This document shows, one piece after another, positions 9,457 to 19,087 of a stretch of DNA of 64,000 nt. Origin of the DNA: Candidatus Desulforudis audaxviator MP104C (GTDB lineage: Bacteria > Bacillota > Desulfotomaculia > Desulfotomaculales > Desulforudaceae); assembly GCF_000018425.1 (NCBI RefSeq), contig NC_010424.1, positions 1,442,501-1,506,500 on the forward strand, in the 5' to 3' direction. How positions within the stretch are numbered: position 1 is the first letter of the stretch; each line of letters starts with the position of its first letter. The notes under the pieces were generated by a model, which was not told the DNA's origin, did no database searches, and was given only the letters and a program-made list of their open reading frames with translations. A program made the translations under genes and the position numbers.

Positions 9457-10315
9457 CGGGTCTACCTCCTTTGCCGCCGAAAGCGGCCACAAAACTGTCC
9501 CTGGGCACTCCCAGCGACCTGGCCACCGGATCACACTTGGCCATCAGCAGAAAGAACACCCGGTGACCGGCAGCCATTTCGGAGAGGGTTTCGTAGTTGC
9601 CCATCCCCTTGGCCAGGATAAGGTCGGCCTGGTCAAAAGCGTTCCGGAAACCCGGCGAAACAAGTTCCAGGTCCACTCCGGGGGTGTCCGTGCCCGTAGT
9701 TATAATATTCGGCATTTGCGGGGCAAAGCCTGCCCGCGAAATGTCGTCCGCGGTAAGATCGTTCTGCACCGGCCCGTCCTTAACCACGTAAGTGACCGAA
9801 GTCCGCCCGGCCAGATACCTGAAAAGCGGATAGTCAAAGTACAGTTCGCCGGCGTTGTCGGCCAGGTACAGCACCTGCCGCGCCCCGTCCAGCCTCTGTT
9901 CAAAAGCACTGACCTCGTCCCGGTACAATTTCGCTGGCCGGGCCAGTTCGGCCTCATCGAGCTCCCGGAAGAAATCGACCGCGTTTCCCAACACCGCCAG
10001 TCGCATCAAACCGGCCAGGTCACCGGCGAACCGGGCCTGCAAATCGGTGATAAGCCTTGCGGCCACAGCCATCTCCCGGTCCTTGACCGTCCGGAACGGG
10101 TCCGGGTTGCCGGTAATCTCCCTGACCACCCGTTGCGCTTCCCCCGCGATCTGTGTCGGCACCCGCCCACGGGCAAAGTCCCGGTCGAGAATCGCCAAAC
10201 CCTCCCGGACGGCGTGTGCGCGCCGCTCCGGGTCAGAAGTGGCCAATTCAGCCGTCTTCCGAATCAGGCCTATCAAACAATTATAACACTCCTGCGCCGG
10301 ACGCACAAACCTCAC
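9449..10315 (-). CDS. DUF89 (ARMT1-like) family protein, putative metal-dependent phosphatase
   Basis: A 288-residue protein of the DUF89 family, members of which have been characterised as metal-dependent phosphatases acting on damaged metabolites. Visible motifs are an N-terminal ECYNCL, a central DNAGE (metal site region), KGMGNYE and KCDPVA near the C-terminus. Its end overlaps the sufC start by 8 bp, so it is probably cotranscribed with sufCB. The true substrate is unknown, and a link to Fe-S assembly is only suggested by position. Confidence 0.85.
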   Translation of the reverse strand: MRFVRPAQECYNCLIGLIRKTAELATSDPERRAHAVREGLAILDRDFARGRVPTQIAGEAQRVVREITGNPDPFRTVKDREMAVAARLITDLQARFAGDLAGLMRLAVLGNAVDFFRELDEAELARPAKLYRDEVSAFEQRLDGARQVLYLADNAGELYFDYPLFRYLAGRTSVTYVVKDGPVQNDLTADDISRAGFAPQMPNIITTGTDTPGVDLELVSPGFRNAFDQADLILAKGMGNYETLSEMAAGHRVFFLLMAKCDPVARSLGVPRDSFVAAFGGKGGRPDA

Positions 10316-10328
10316 ACCCCGTATCGGC

Positions 10329-12683
10329 TTAAAACTCGACCACGGTCACTCCGAGACCGCCCTCACCCCTGTCACCCAGGCGGAACGACCGAATGCGGCC
10401 GTCCCCCTTCAGGTGGTTCTGAACCGCAGCCCGGAGCACTCCGGTGCCCAGCCCGTGGATAATGTAGGCGCGCTGGAGGCCGGCCAGGATCGCTGCGTCC
10501 AGGTACTTCTCCAGTTCGGACAGCGCCTCCTCGGCGTGCAGGCCGCGCAGGTCCAATTCGGTGCGCACATCGTCCCGAGTTTTTTGCACCACGACCGTCC
10601 CGGCGTTGGGAGCCGTGCTGTGGGGAGCAGGAATCATGCGGCGCACCTCGGCCAGCGGCAGGTTCACCTTGACGGAGCCCACCTGGACCTGCACCTCACC
10701 ATCCCGGGAAGGACCCAGGGTTACGCCCTGCTGGCTGAAACGCGGGATGAAAACCGCCTCCCCGCCATCCAGCCGCTCCGGCTCCCCTTCCACCGTCTCC
10801 GGCACTGCCGGATCAGGAAGGCCGGCGCCGAGCTCATCGATCCTCGCGCGGGCCTGCTGGATAGCCTGCTCCTTCTCCCGGTTCGTTCCGGCGTTGATCT
10901 GGCGACGCAGCTCCCGGACGATTTCCTCGCCCTCCCGGCGCACCTGCCGGATCAATTCCTGCGCCTCCCGGGCCGCCCGCTCCCGGAGCGCCGTTTTCTT
11001 ATCTAACAGGCTAGCCAGTTCCGCCTCGTAACGTTGCTTCAGTATGGACGCTTCGCGGGCCTCCTTCCGGGCCTCCTCCCGCTGGCGTTCGGCCTCCTGC
11101 CGGCTCTCTTCCAACTGCCGCAGCAGTTCGGCCGTCTGCCGCTGCTCCGGAGCCAGGAACTCGCGCGCCCGGGAGACGATCGATTCCGGCATCCCCAGGC
11201 GCAGGGCGATCTCGAAGGCGTAGCTCCGTCCTGGCCGGCCGGTGACTAGGCGGAAAGTGGGTTCGAGGGTGTCCAGATCGAACTCGACGCTGGCGTTTTC
11301 CACCCGGTCCCGCCCCGTGGCGAACTCCTTCAACTCCCCGTAGTGGGTGGTGACCACCCCCCGCGTCCCCCGGCGGTGGAGTTCATTCAAGATCGCCTGG
11401 GCGAGCGCTGCGCCCTCGGTCGGATCGGTACCGGTGCCTAACTCGTCGATCAGCACCAAGCTCTTCGCCCCAACCTGCCCGATGATGTCCACCAGGTTCG
11501 CCATGTGGGACGAAAAGGTGCTCAAGGAGTTCTCGATACTCTGCTCATCGCCGATATCGGCGAATACCCTGTCAAAGAGCCCCACCGCACAGGATGAAGC
11601 GGGCACGTGCAGGCCCGCCTGCGCCATCAACACTAAAAGACCGATGGTCTTCAAAGCCACCGTTTTGCCTCCCGTGTTCGGCCCGGTGAGCACCAGCAGG
11701 TCAAAATCCCGGCCCACGCGCCCGTCGATCGGCACCACGTTTCCGCGGATCAGGGGGTGCCGGGCCCGGCTGAACTCCAGGAAAGCCCCGTCTTCCAGCA
11801 GGGGCGGCACGGCCGCCATCTGCCGGCTCAAGCGGGCCTTCGCCAGTACAAAATCAAAGTGTCCGAGTTGATCCACCGCGGGCAGGATCTCGTCGGCGGC
11901 TTGGGCCACCGCCGTGGACAGTTCGGTCAGAATCTTCAGTATCTCCTGCTTCTCGGCCGCCTCGAGCCGGCGGAGTTCATTGTTCTTGTCGACCACGGCC
12001 ATCGGTTCGATGAACAGGGTGGCTCCACTGGCCGACTGGTCATGCACCAAACCGGGCACCTGGTTCCGGTATTCAATCTTCACCGGGACCACGTAACGGC
12101 CTTCCCGGATGGTGATAATCGGCTCCTGGAGGTACTTCTGCTGGGCAAGTGAGCGGACCAGGCGCTCCAGCTGCTCCCGCACCTGGAGGCGGCCCGCCTG
12201 GAGGCGGCGGCGCAGGTCGGCCAGACGAGCGGACGCGCCGTCGGCCACTTCTCCCCCGGGCAGGATGCTCTCCACCAGCCGCTTTTCGAGCTCGGGGAAC
12301 ACAGGCATCGTGCCGGCCAAGCCGGCCAGCAGCGGGTAGCGGTCCCGGCGGTCCATTAGAAACTTCTTCTGGGTTCGGATCGCGGCCAGCGTCTGCCCGA
12401 TCTGAAATAAGGGCCCCCCGTCCAGCACCTGACCCCGCGCCGCCCGGCGCACCGGTTCACGGACGTCGTGCCAGCCGCCGAAATCGGCATTAGGTTCCAG
12501 CCGCAGGATGTTGTACCCTTCGTCTGTTTCGGCCTGCAAACGGCGCACTTCATCAAGGCCCGCCGCGGGCCTCAAAGCCCGTGCCCGCTCCCGGCCCAGG
12601 GGTGAGAGGGTCTGTCCGGCCAACCGTTCCAGGACCTTGTCGAATTCGAGCCGGCCCAGTGTTTTCTCACTCGCCACCGTCAA
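10329..12683 (-). CDS. mutS2: Endonuclease MutS2
   Basis: A MutS-related ATPase with a C-terminal nuclease, associated with recombination control and, in Bacillus, collided-ribosome rescue. It has a MutS-like clamp region, Walker A GPNTGGKT, Walker B LVLIDELGTGTDP, a long Glu/Arg-rich coiled coil, and a C-terminal Smr domain (LDLRGLHAEEA then IIHGLGTGVLR). I prefer the TTG start at 12683, 8 nt after GGGGTG and just past the U32 stop, giving 784 aa, the usual length. A GTG at 12677 is the alternative. The longer frame runs into the U32 gene. Confidence 0.93.
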   Translation of the reverse strand: MTVASEKTLGRLEFDKVLERLAGQTLSPLGRERARALRPAAGLDEVRRLQAETDEGYNILRLEPNADFGGWHDVREPVRRAARGQVLDGGPLFQIGQTLAAIRTQKKFLMDRRDRYPLLAGLAGTMPVFPELEKRLVESILPGGEVADGASARLADLRRRLQAGRLQVREQLERLVRSLAQQKYLQEPIITIREGRYVVPVKIEYRNQVPGLVHDQSASGATLFIEPMAVVDKNNELRRLEAAEKQEILKILTELSTAVAQAADEILPAVDQLGHFDFVLAKARLSRQMAAVPPLLEDGAFLEFSRARHPLIRGNVVPIDGRVGRDFDLLVLTGPNTGGKTVALKTIGLLVLMAQAGLHVPASSCAVGLFDRVFADIGDEQSIENSLSTFSSHMANLVDIIGQVGAKSLVLIDELGTGTDPTEGAALAQAILNELHRRGTRGVVTTHYGELKEFATGRDRVENASVEFDLDTLEPTFRLVTGRPGRSYAFEIALRLGMPESIVSRAREFLAPEQRQTAELLRQLEESRQEAERQREEARKEAREASILKQRYEAELASLLDKKTALRERAAREAQELIRQVRREGEEIVRELRRQINAGTNREKEQAIQQARARIDELGAGLPDPAVPETVEGEPERLDGGEAVFIPRFSQQGVTLGPSRDGEVQVQVGSVKVNLPLAEVRRMIPAPHSTAPNAGTVVVQKTRDDVRTELDLRGLHAEEALSELEKYLDAAILAGLQRAYIIHGLGTGVLRAAVQNHLKGDGRIRSFRLGDRGEGGLGVTVVEF

Positions 12684-12685
12684 TT

Positions 12686-15202
12686 TCAGAGCACCCCGCG
12701 AAAATAGTGTCCGGTCGTCAGCCCCTGGGGGCTGAGTCTCTCCAGGCGTTCCCGGTAGTGGGAAGGCACCTGCCACTCCGGCCCCCGGATCCGGCTGTTG
12801 TCGATGACTTCCCGGTAGATCCCGACCACACCACCCACGTAATCGGCGTCACGGAGCCGGCCTTCCACCCGGAGCACTGCGACCCCGCACCGGATCAACT
12901 CGGGTACCTGGTCAACCACGCAAAGGTCCTTCACATTGAAAACGTGCATCCGGCAATCGTGGTCCACACCCACCGGAAACCGCAGGCCCAACCGGTCCTC
13001 GAGGGCGAAACGCCCGGCCCGGCACGGTACGGAACACCGGTTCCCATCCCCGGGGCCGAGCACCCCGCCCACCACGCAGTATTCGGAGACCAGTACCGGC
13101 AGGGCGCCGTGTACCAGGACCTCCACCGGAACCAGAGCCTTGCCCGTTATCTCCCGGATCTGATCCAGGGTCAGTTCGGGGGACAATGTCACCCCGGCGG
13201 CTCCCAGTCCAGCGAAAAGGGACACGGTCAAGCTGTTGAAAATGTTCAGCGGGAAGTCAGCCAGCAGCCGCCGCTGCGTGCCAGTCAGCCGGAAAACCCC
13301 CGGGTTTCCGGCCAGTACCCCGCACGGCCCGGCCGCCTCCAGCAGGCGCTCCCAGCGGGGACGTTCCCGGTCGTGCAGGATCCGGGGGAGCCACAGCACC
13401 AGGGTAGCGCCGTGCCGGCGGCACACCGCCGCCGCCTCGCTGACTTCTTCGGTTTCGGGAAACGTCGGCGATCCCAGGCCTTCCCCCGGAAAGTATACCA
13501 CATCCGCGCCAGCCCCGGCAGCAGCCCGGACTCCGTCCAGGTCCCCCACGGCCGCGGACAACAGGGTCCGCCTTGAATCGGCCCGGGCTTGACTGGCCGT
13601 CCGGGCCTGGAGATACGGTCCGACCCGGTCCGCCAGGTCAACGGTGACCGGCGTCGACGGCCTGCTCCGCGCCGCTTTCGCCGCGGCCAGCGTATCCACG
13701 GCTTCACGACGGGCTTCGTTGATGTCACTTAAGGGCAGCATGACCTCCCCCTCGATCCGGCATTCCAGCTCCCCCAGGACAAACGGAGTGTTCCCCAACC
13801 GGCTCAGTTGCTTTTCGAAAACCGCCGCGGTCAGCGGCCGTTTTTCGGCCCTGACGGCCGGCACCTTGCCTTGTGCCGAGGCCGAAAGGCCTCCGGGGCC
13901 GGTGACCGCAAGCTCAAGGGGCAAACCCTCCCGTACCCGGACCTCAAACCGCAGGGGGATGCTTTTTGTCTCCCGCCCCGAGGTAAAACTCTCCCGGGCC
14001 CGGCGCTCCAGCCGGGCGTCCACCGTCTTGAAAACGCGATCCCCGGGTCCCACCCGGCCGCCCACGGGCAAAGTGACCTCGGTCCCACCGGACGCCTCCT
14101 TCACCAGCCGGCCGTCCACCCTTATTTCCCGCACCGGCGTGGACACCCGGCCGCCCCTGGTAACCCACACTTCAATGGTGTCTCCCACCTGTAGCGGCTC
14201 CTCCAGCGCGATTACGGCCGACCCTGTGTCCGGCTCGTAGCGGAGGACCCGGCCCAGGGCCAGACCCCGGTGGTTCGGACGGGTGTAGGCCATCAGCGCC
14301 CGCCCGGGCCGGCCGGAGAGATAGCCGGTGGTGTAACCGCGGTTGAAGATCTGGAGCAACTCGCGCCGTTCCTCGGCGGTAATGTCGAAAGCCCCGACCG
14401 CCGCACGATCCAAAAGCGTCCGGTACACCCGGACCACGGTCGCCACGTATTCCGGACGGCGCATGCGTCCCTCGATCTTCAGCCCGTCCACCCCAGCCCG
14501 GATCAACTCGGGCAATCGCGTGGAGAGGTTCAGGTCCCGGGGGCTCAGGAGATACCGCCCCGGCGGGAGCGGGACAGCCGGTTCCCCGTCCCGGTGCAGC
14601 ACGTACGGCAGGCGGCAGGGCTGGGCACACCGGCCCCGGTTGCCGCTCCGGGCACCGACCAGGCTCGAGAAAAGACATTGCCCGGAATACGAGATGCAGA
14701 GCGCACCGTGGACGAAGACCTCGACCTCCATTCCGGTGTCCCGCTTAAGGCCAGCGATCTCGTCCAGGGACAGTTCCCTGGCCAGTACCACGCGCCGGAC
14801 ACCCAGTTCCTTGAATAGTTCGAGGGTGGGCCGGTTGTGCGCGGTGGTCTGGGTGCTGGCGTGCACGGTCAGGCCGGGCAGCAGATCCGCGATCAGCCGC
14901 ATCAACCCCAGGTCCTGGACAATAACGGCGTCAACCCCGATGTTGTAGAGGAAACCGAGCAACCGGGCGGCGTCCCCCAATTCCCGCTCCGACACCAGGG
15001 TGTTTACGGTCACGTATACTCTCACGTCCCGGACGTGGGCGTAGTCCACCGCCCGGGAGAGTTCCCGCGGTTCAAAGTCGGCTGCTGATTGGCGGGCGCT
15101 GAACGCGGTGGCGCCCAGGTAAACGGCGTCAGCCCCGTTCTGGACGGCCGCCGCCAGTGATTCCCAACTGCCGGCCGGGGCAAGCAGTTCCGGCCCGGGC
15201 AT
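12686..15202 (-). CDS. U32 family peptidase-like protein (RlhA/UbiU superfamily) with DUF3656
   Basis: An 838-residue long-form U32 protein. The N-terminal half has LLAPAGSWESL and a conserved cluster of four cysteines (about residues 169, 176, 192, 196; HGALCISYSGQC then RCAQPC). In the family these bind an Fe-S cluster. A middle beta-rich domain corresponds to DUF3656, and a second U32-like half carries HGALPVLVSEYC and CSVPCR. Relatives include enzymes that hydroxylate 23S rRNA or ubiquinone precursors, so RNA hydroxylation is a plausible role rather than proteolysis. It sits directly upstream of mutS2, 2 bp apart. Confidence 0.85.
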   Translation of the reverse strand: MPGPELLAPAGSWESLAAAVQNGADAVYLGATAFSARQSAADFEPRELSRAVDYAHVRDVRVYVTVNTLVSERELGDAARLLGFLYNIGVDAVIVQDLGLMRLIADLLPGLTVHASTQTTAHNRPTLELFKELGVRRVVLARELSLDEIAGLKRDTGMEVEVFVHGALCISYSGQCLFSSLVGARSGNRGRCAQPCRLPYVLHRDGEPAVPLPPGRYLLSPRDLNLSTRLPELIRAGVDGLKIEGRMRRPEYVATVVRVYRTLLDRAAVGAFDITAEERRELLQIFNRGYTTGYLSGRPGRALMAYTRPNHRGLALGRVLRYEPDTGSAVIALEEPLQVGDTIEVWVTRGGRVSTPVREIRVDGRLVKEASGGTEVTLPVGGRVGPGDRVFKTVDARLERRARESFTSGRETKSIPLRFEVRVREGLPLELAVTGPGGLSASAQGKVPAVRAEKRPLTAAVFEKQLSRLGNTPFVLGELECRIEGEVMLPLSDINEARREAVDTLAAAKAARSRPSTPVTVDLADRVGPYLQARTASQARADSRRTLLSAAVGDLDGVRAAAGAGADVVYFPGEGLGSPTFPETEEVSEAAAVCRRHGATLVLWLPRILHDRERPRWERLLEAAGPCGVLAGNPGVFRLTGTQRRLLADFPLNIFNSLTVSLFAGLGAAGVTLSPELTLDQIREITGKALVPVEVLVHGALPVLVSEYCVVGGVLGPGDGNRCSVPCRAGRFALEDRLGLRFPVGVDHDCRMHVFNVKDLCVVDQVPELIRCGVAVLRVEGRLRDADYVGGVVGIYREVIDNSRIRGPEWQVPSHYRERLERLSPQGLTTGHYFRGVL

Positions 15203-15228
15203 CTCTCATCCCCCGTGTGCAGGATATT

Positions 15229-16191
15229 CTACTGTTCCGCCGTGCGGTTCACCCGCAGGAGGCCGGCGCAGGGCACAATCTCAATGCCGCGCCGGACCAG
15301 TTCGTCCAGGAAAAGGTTCAGGCCCAGAGAGTCACTGGCCATGTGCCCGGCGACGACCACCTGGATGTGGTTGGCTTCCGCTTCCTTGCGGTGTTTCTCG
15401 CTGATGTGCATCACCACCAGGGTGCCCACCCCCGCGGTGGCCAACCGGGCGTAGGCGTCCTCCGAACCCCCGGTGCCGCCGGTCATGTCGACCACTATCT
15501 TGCCGGCGCGGCGCTCGGGGCTGCCGATCACAATCGTGGGCCCCGCATTCAAGCGTACGGCCTCCTTGTACTCGGGCACTTCCTTGAGGGTTTTCAGGAG
15601 GTCTTTCAAGGTCTCGGGCCGACGTTCGTCCAGGTACTTTTGAAGGAAATCGTTGACCAGATTGTCGGCAGTGGTGTGCAGGCACATAAACGGTATGTCC
15701 AGGATCCGAGCCACGTCCACGGCCCGGTTGTGGTTCAGCGGCAGTATACCCCGTTTCACCTCGCTGATCCGCGAGGCCAGGATTCCTTCCGCGACGTTAA
15801 TGGGTACCCCCAAGCGGGCCAGCACATCTTCCTGAAGGTGCATTACTTCGTGCAGGGAGGCCAGCGCTTTCCCTTCCGGGTGGTGTGTGATCACCAAGTC
15901 TATTGATCGGCCTCGTTCCCGCAGCCGGTCGGCCAACAAAAGTTCCCCGACTTCCATGTCCACCCCGGCCAGCACCCGGCGCACCGGCGTTTCGGGGTCG
16001 CCGTACAGGATCCGGGTATCGGAGTAGGGGTTCGTCAACCGTTCCTGGTCGAACTCGTCCCGCTCGTCCTCTTTGAGCCCCGCAAAGCGCTCCTTTTCCC
16101 GGGCCAGGACTTTTTCCACCCCTTCCAGACCCCGCGGGTCATGTTCCATGCCCCTCTGGACCGCCAACGCATATATCTCGCCGATGTTCAT
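15229..16191 (-). CDS. Nif3-like (DUF34) dinuclear-metal protein
   Basis: A 320-aa protein related to the NIF3/DUF34 family of toroidal metal-binding proteins. The metal-ligand pattern includes ITHHPEGKAL near residue 110 and VVMHISEKH and VAGHMASDS near the C-terminus. I start at the ATG at 16191, which has GGAGGGGC upstream; a longer frame to 16254 has no ribosome site. The substrate is not established for the family. It lies between zapA and the U32 gene in a minus-strand run and is probably cotranscribed. Confidence 0.75.
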   Translation of the reverse strand: MNIGEIYALAVQRGMEHDPRGLEGVEKVLAREKERFAGLKEDERDEFDQERLTNPYSDTRILYGDPETPVRRVLAGVDMEVGELLLADRLRERGRSIDLVITHHPEGKALASLHEVMHLQEDVLARLGVPINVAEGILASRISEVKRGILPLNHNRAVDVARILDIPFMCLHTTADNLVNDFLQKYLDERRPETLKDLLKTLKEVPEYKEAVRLNAGPTIVIGSPERRAGKIVVDMTGGTGGSEDAYARLATAGVGTLVVMHISEKHRKEAEANHIQVVVAGHMASDSLGLNLFLDELVRRGIEIVPCAGLLRVNRTAEQ

Positions 16192-16353
16192 TCCCGAAAG
16201 CCCCTCCGTTCCAGAATTTGGCATTTGAAAGAGAAGCCTATGTTTTCCAGGCACTTAAAGCTAGTTTACCCGAAAATACCGACCTTTTTGATAGCCTCAG
16301 CAAAAAAGGGGGACACCGCACGCCCCCCCCACTTAGAGTTTCTGAAAAGACTT

Positions 16354-16623
16354 CTACTTCTTCTTTTCCTTGTCTTCCCCCTCGATCATTTTCACTAGGC
16401 CGTCGTAGCTCTCCTGCAGGCGTTTTAACTCGTCCGCCAGGTTGACGGCGGCCAGGACCGCTGCCGTGGTCACCGGGATCCGGGAGTGGCGGTTGCAGAT
16501 GTCCCGTACCCTCCGGTCAACGTCCTGGGCAATAAAGCGGATGTAGTCCGGGGGCCTGTCCCCCCGAAGTACGTAACGTTCTCCAAAAATTTCAACCTCG
16601 ACTCTGTTCGTTTGCCCGGCCAT
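16354..16623 (-). CDS. zapA: Cell division protein ZapA
   Basis: An 89-aa protein that bundles FtsZ filaments at the division ring. It has the ZapA pattern: VEVEIFGERYVLRG at the N-terminus, then VDRRVRDI, an AAVLAAVNLADEL helix and a charged C-terminal coiled coil. The ATG at 16623 follows GGGGGAGGG. It lies just after pheT, as in many Firmicutes. Confidence 0.88.
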   Translation of the reverse strand: MAGQTNRVEVEIFGERYVLRGDRPPDYIRFIAQDVDRRVRDICNRHSRIPVTTAAVLAAVNLADELKRLQESYDGLVKMIEGEDKEKKK

Positions 16624-16651
16624 CGTATACCCTCCCCCGTTGGTCTCAGGA

Positions 16652-19054
16652 CTATGCTCGGAGCTGGGCGCCATACGTGTCTTCCAGAGTCCGGATTATT
16701 GCCTCCAGGTACCGGCCGACCTCTTCATCCGTCAAAGTACGGTCCTCCGCCCGGAAAACGAGGGAAAAGCCGAGGTTGCGGTAACCCTCCCGGATCTGAC
16801 GGCCTTCGTACACGTCAAAAAGACGCAGTTCCCGGAGCAACTCCCCTCCCGCCTTACGGATTAAGGCCATCACCTCGCGAGCCGGGATATCTTTTCTGAT
16901 CACCAGGGCCAGGTCTCGTTCCACGCTCGGGAAGCGCGGCAGCGGGACAAAGGTGGGTGTCTTTTTGTCCACGGCGAGCACCAGGTCCAAGTCAATCTCG
17001 GTGACTACCACACCCGGTGGCAAGTCGTACGCCTCAAGTACCTCCGGATGAAGTTCCCCGATGATGCCGAGGTTTGCCTCCCCAGCCCGGAGGCGCGCGG
17101 TCCGCCCCGGGTGAAACGAAGGTTCATCCTGCTCCGCCGTAAAGGTAAGCGTTTCAAGGCCGATTTCCCGGGCGACGCTTTCCAGAACTCCCTTCAGGAA
17201 GAAAAAGTCCAAAGGCTCATCCTTGCGGCGCCAGCCGGCCGGAGTGCGCCCCATCAGCGCTGCGGCCAGCCGCAGGCCTTCTTCGGGCAGGGGCGCGTTG
17301 TCGCGGGGATGGTAAACCCGGCCGATTTCGAACAGGGCGGCGTTGGTGTTCCGCCGCTGGTAGTTTCGGGCCAGTACGTCGAGCAGGCTGGGATAAAGCA
17401 GGGTGCGCATCTCTGTCTGGTCCTCGTTAAGCGGGTTCCGCAACGGTACCGTCCGGCGCAGCGGGGAGGTACCGGGCAGGCGCAGGCGGTCGAAAACCTT
17501 CCGGTTGGTGAAGGTGTACGTGATAACTTCGGTCAGCCCGCACGCCACCAGCAGTTCCCTGAGCCTGGACTCCAAGACCTGAGCCTTCGTCCGGACTCCC
17601 GGGACAGTCACGCCGAACGGCAGGGTGTCGGGTATCCGGTGGTAGCCGTGGATCCGGGCGACTTCTTCGATCAGGTCTATTTCCCGGAACACGTCGGTCC
17701 GGTGGGACGGAACACGCACCAGAAACCTCCCGCCGGTTTCCCGTGGGGCAAACTCGAGCCGTTCCAGGATGTCCCGGATGGTTTTAGCCGGCACAGCCAG
17801 ACCCAGTATCTCTTCCACGCGCTCAGGCCGCACAATGAGCGTTCGGGGCGTGTAGGGGTCCGGGTAGACGTCAACGGCACCCGCCGCGGCGTGGCCGGCA
17901 CCGATAATCTGCATGAGTTCCAGTGCCCGATCGGCCGCCTTCAGACACCCTTCCGGGTCGACCCCCTTTTCAAAGCGTATTGAGGCCTCCGAGCGCAAAC
18001 CGAGCGCTCGGGAAGTCCGCCGGATACTGACTGGATTGAAGCAGGCCGACTCCAGAAGGACCCGCCTGGTGTCCGCGGTCACCTCGGAGTCCAGGCCGCC
18101 CATAACGCCGGCGACGCCGATGACCGTCCGGGGGTCGGTGATCAGAAGCATGTCCGGAGCCAGACTCCGCTCGTTGCCGTCCAGGGTCACCAGAGTCTCC
18201 CCGGGCCGCGCCCGGCGCACGATGACGTGGGCGTTGTGTACCGCGTCGTAGTCAAAGGCGTGCTGGGGCTGTCCCAGTTCCAGCATCACGTAATTGGTGA
18301 CGTCGACAATATTGCTGATCGGTCTCACCCCGGCCGTGAACAGCCGGGTCTGCATCCACAGCGGCGAGGGCCCGACCCGGACGTCGACTAGCACCCGGGC
18401 CACGTAGCGGCTGCAGAGGCGGGGGTCCTCGATGTCCACCCGGACCATGCGCTGCGCCTGAAGGTCCAGTTCCGGAAAGGCCGGTTTTCTGCGTTTTAGG
18501 GGCTTGCCCAGCAGGGTGGCGACTTCCCGGGCCACACCCAGCACCGACAGGCAGTCACCCCGGTTGGGGGTCAAGTCCAGTTCCAGGATCTCGTCGTCCA
18601 GCCCCAGGATGGGGCCCGCGGCCACACCCACCGGGGTGTCCGAGGGGAGGATCAGAATGCCTTCGTGGTCGTCACCGATGCCCAGTTCGTCGGCCGCGCA
18701 CATCATCCCCCAGGATTCAACGCCGCGGAATTTAGCCCGCCTGATGGCCAAGTCACCGGCCAGGGTGGCCCCCACCGGGGCTACCGGAACCACATCGCCG
18801 ACCTTGAAGTTCGCGGCACCCGTGACGATCTGCAGGATTTCCCCGCCGATGTCCACCGCAGCGATCAAGAGCCGGTCGGCGTTGGGGTGCGGCCGCACCT
18901 CCACCACCCTGCCGGTGACCACGCCCGTAACGCCCGCACTCGGTTTGTCAATCCGGTCGACGGCCACTCCGGCCAGGGTCAGGCGGTCGGCCAGTTCCGC
19001 AGAGGTCACTGGGATATCCACGAATTCCTTCAGCCAATTGATCGAAACCCGCAC
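16652..19054 (-). CDS. pheT: Phenylalanyl-tRNA synthetase beta subunit
   Basis: The large subunit of the alpha2beta2 PheRS. It is 800 aa, full length. The domains in order are an N-terminal EMAP-like tRNA-binding domain (about 40-150, VVEVRPHPNADRLLIAAV), B3/B4 editing domain (about 210-370), B5 (about 400-470), catalytic-like core, and FDX-ACB anticodon-binding domain (about 705-800, FPSVERDLALVIRKDI). The start is GTG with AAGGAGG upstream at an 11-nt spacing. It follows pheS by 33 bp. Confidence 0.96.
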   Translation of the reverse strand: MRVSINWLKEFVDIPVTSAELADRLTLAGVAVDRIDKPSAGVTGVVTGRVVEVRPHPNADRLLIAAVDIGGEILQIVTGAANFKVGDVVPVAPVGATLAGDLAIRRAKFRGVESWGMMCAADELGIGDDHEGILILPSDTPVGVAAGPILGLDDEILELDLTPNRGDCLSVLGVAREVATLLGKPLKRRKPAFPELDLQAQRMVRVDIEDPRLCSRYVARVLVDVRVGPSPLWMQTRLFTAGVRPISNIVDVTNYVMLELGQPQHAFDYDAVHNAHVIVRRARPGETLVTLDGNERSLAPDMLLITDPRTVIGVAGVMGGLDSEVTADTRRVLLESACFNPVSIRRTSRALGLRSEASIRFEKGVDPEGCLKAADRALELMQIIGAGHAAAGAVDVYPDPYTPRTLIVRPERVEEILGLAVPAKTIRDILERLEFAPRETGGRFLVRVPSHRTDVFREIDLIEEVARIHGYHRIPDTLPFGVTVPGVRTKAQVLESRLRELLVACGLTEVITYTFTNRKVFDRLRLPGTSPLRRTVPLRNPLNEDQTEMRTLLYPSLLDVLARNYQRRNTNAALFEIGRVYHPRDNAPLPEEGLRLAAALMGRTPAGWRRKDEPLDFFFLKGVLESVAREIGLETLTFTAEQDEPSFHPGRTARLRAGEANLGIIGELHPEVLEAYDLPPGVVVTEIDLDLVLAVDKKTPTFVPLPRFPSVERDLALVIRKDIPAREVMALIRKAGGELLRELRLFDVYEGRQIREGYRNLGFSLVFRAEDRTLTDEEVGRYLEAIIRTLEDTYGAQLRA

Positions 19055-19087
19055 GCGGGCATGAGCCTCCTTGTTGGATACCGGAAA

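Noticed and set aside
12581-13576. A 331-codon plus-strand frame
   Set aside because: Antisense to the U32 and mutS2 genes, with no recognisable domain.
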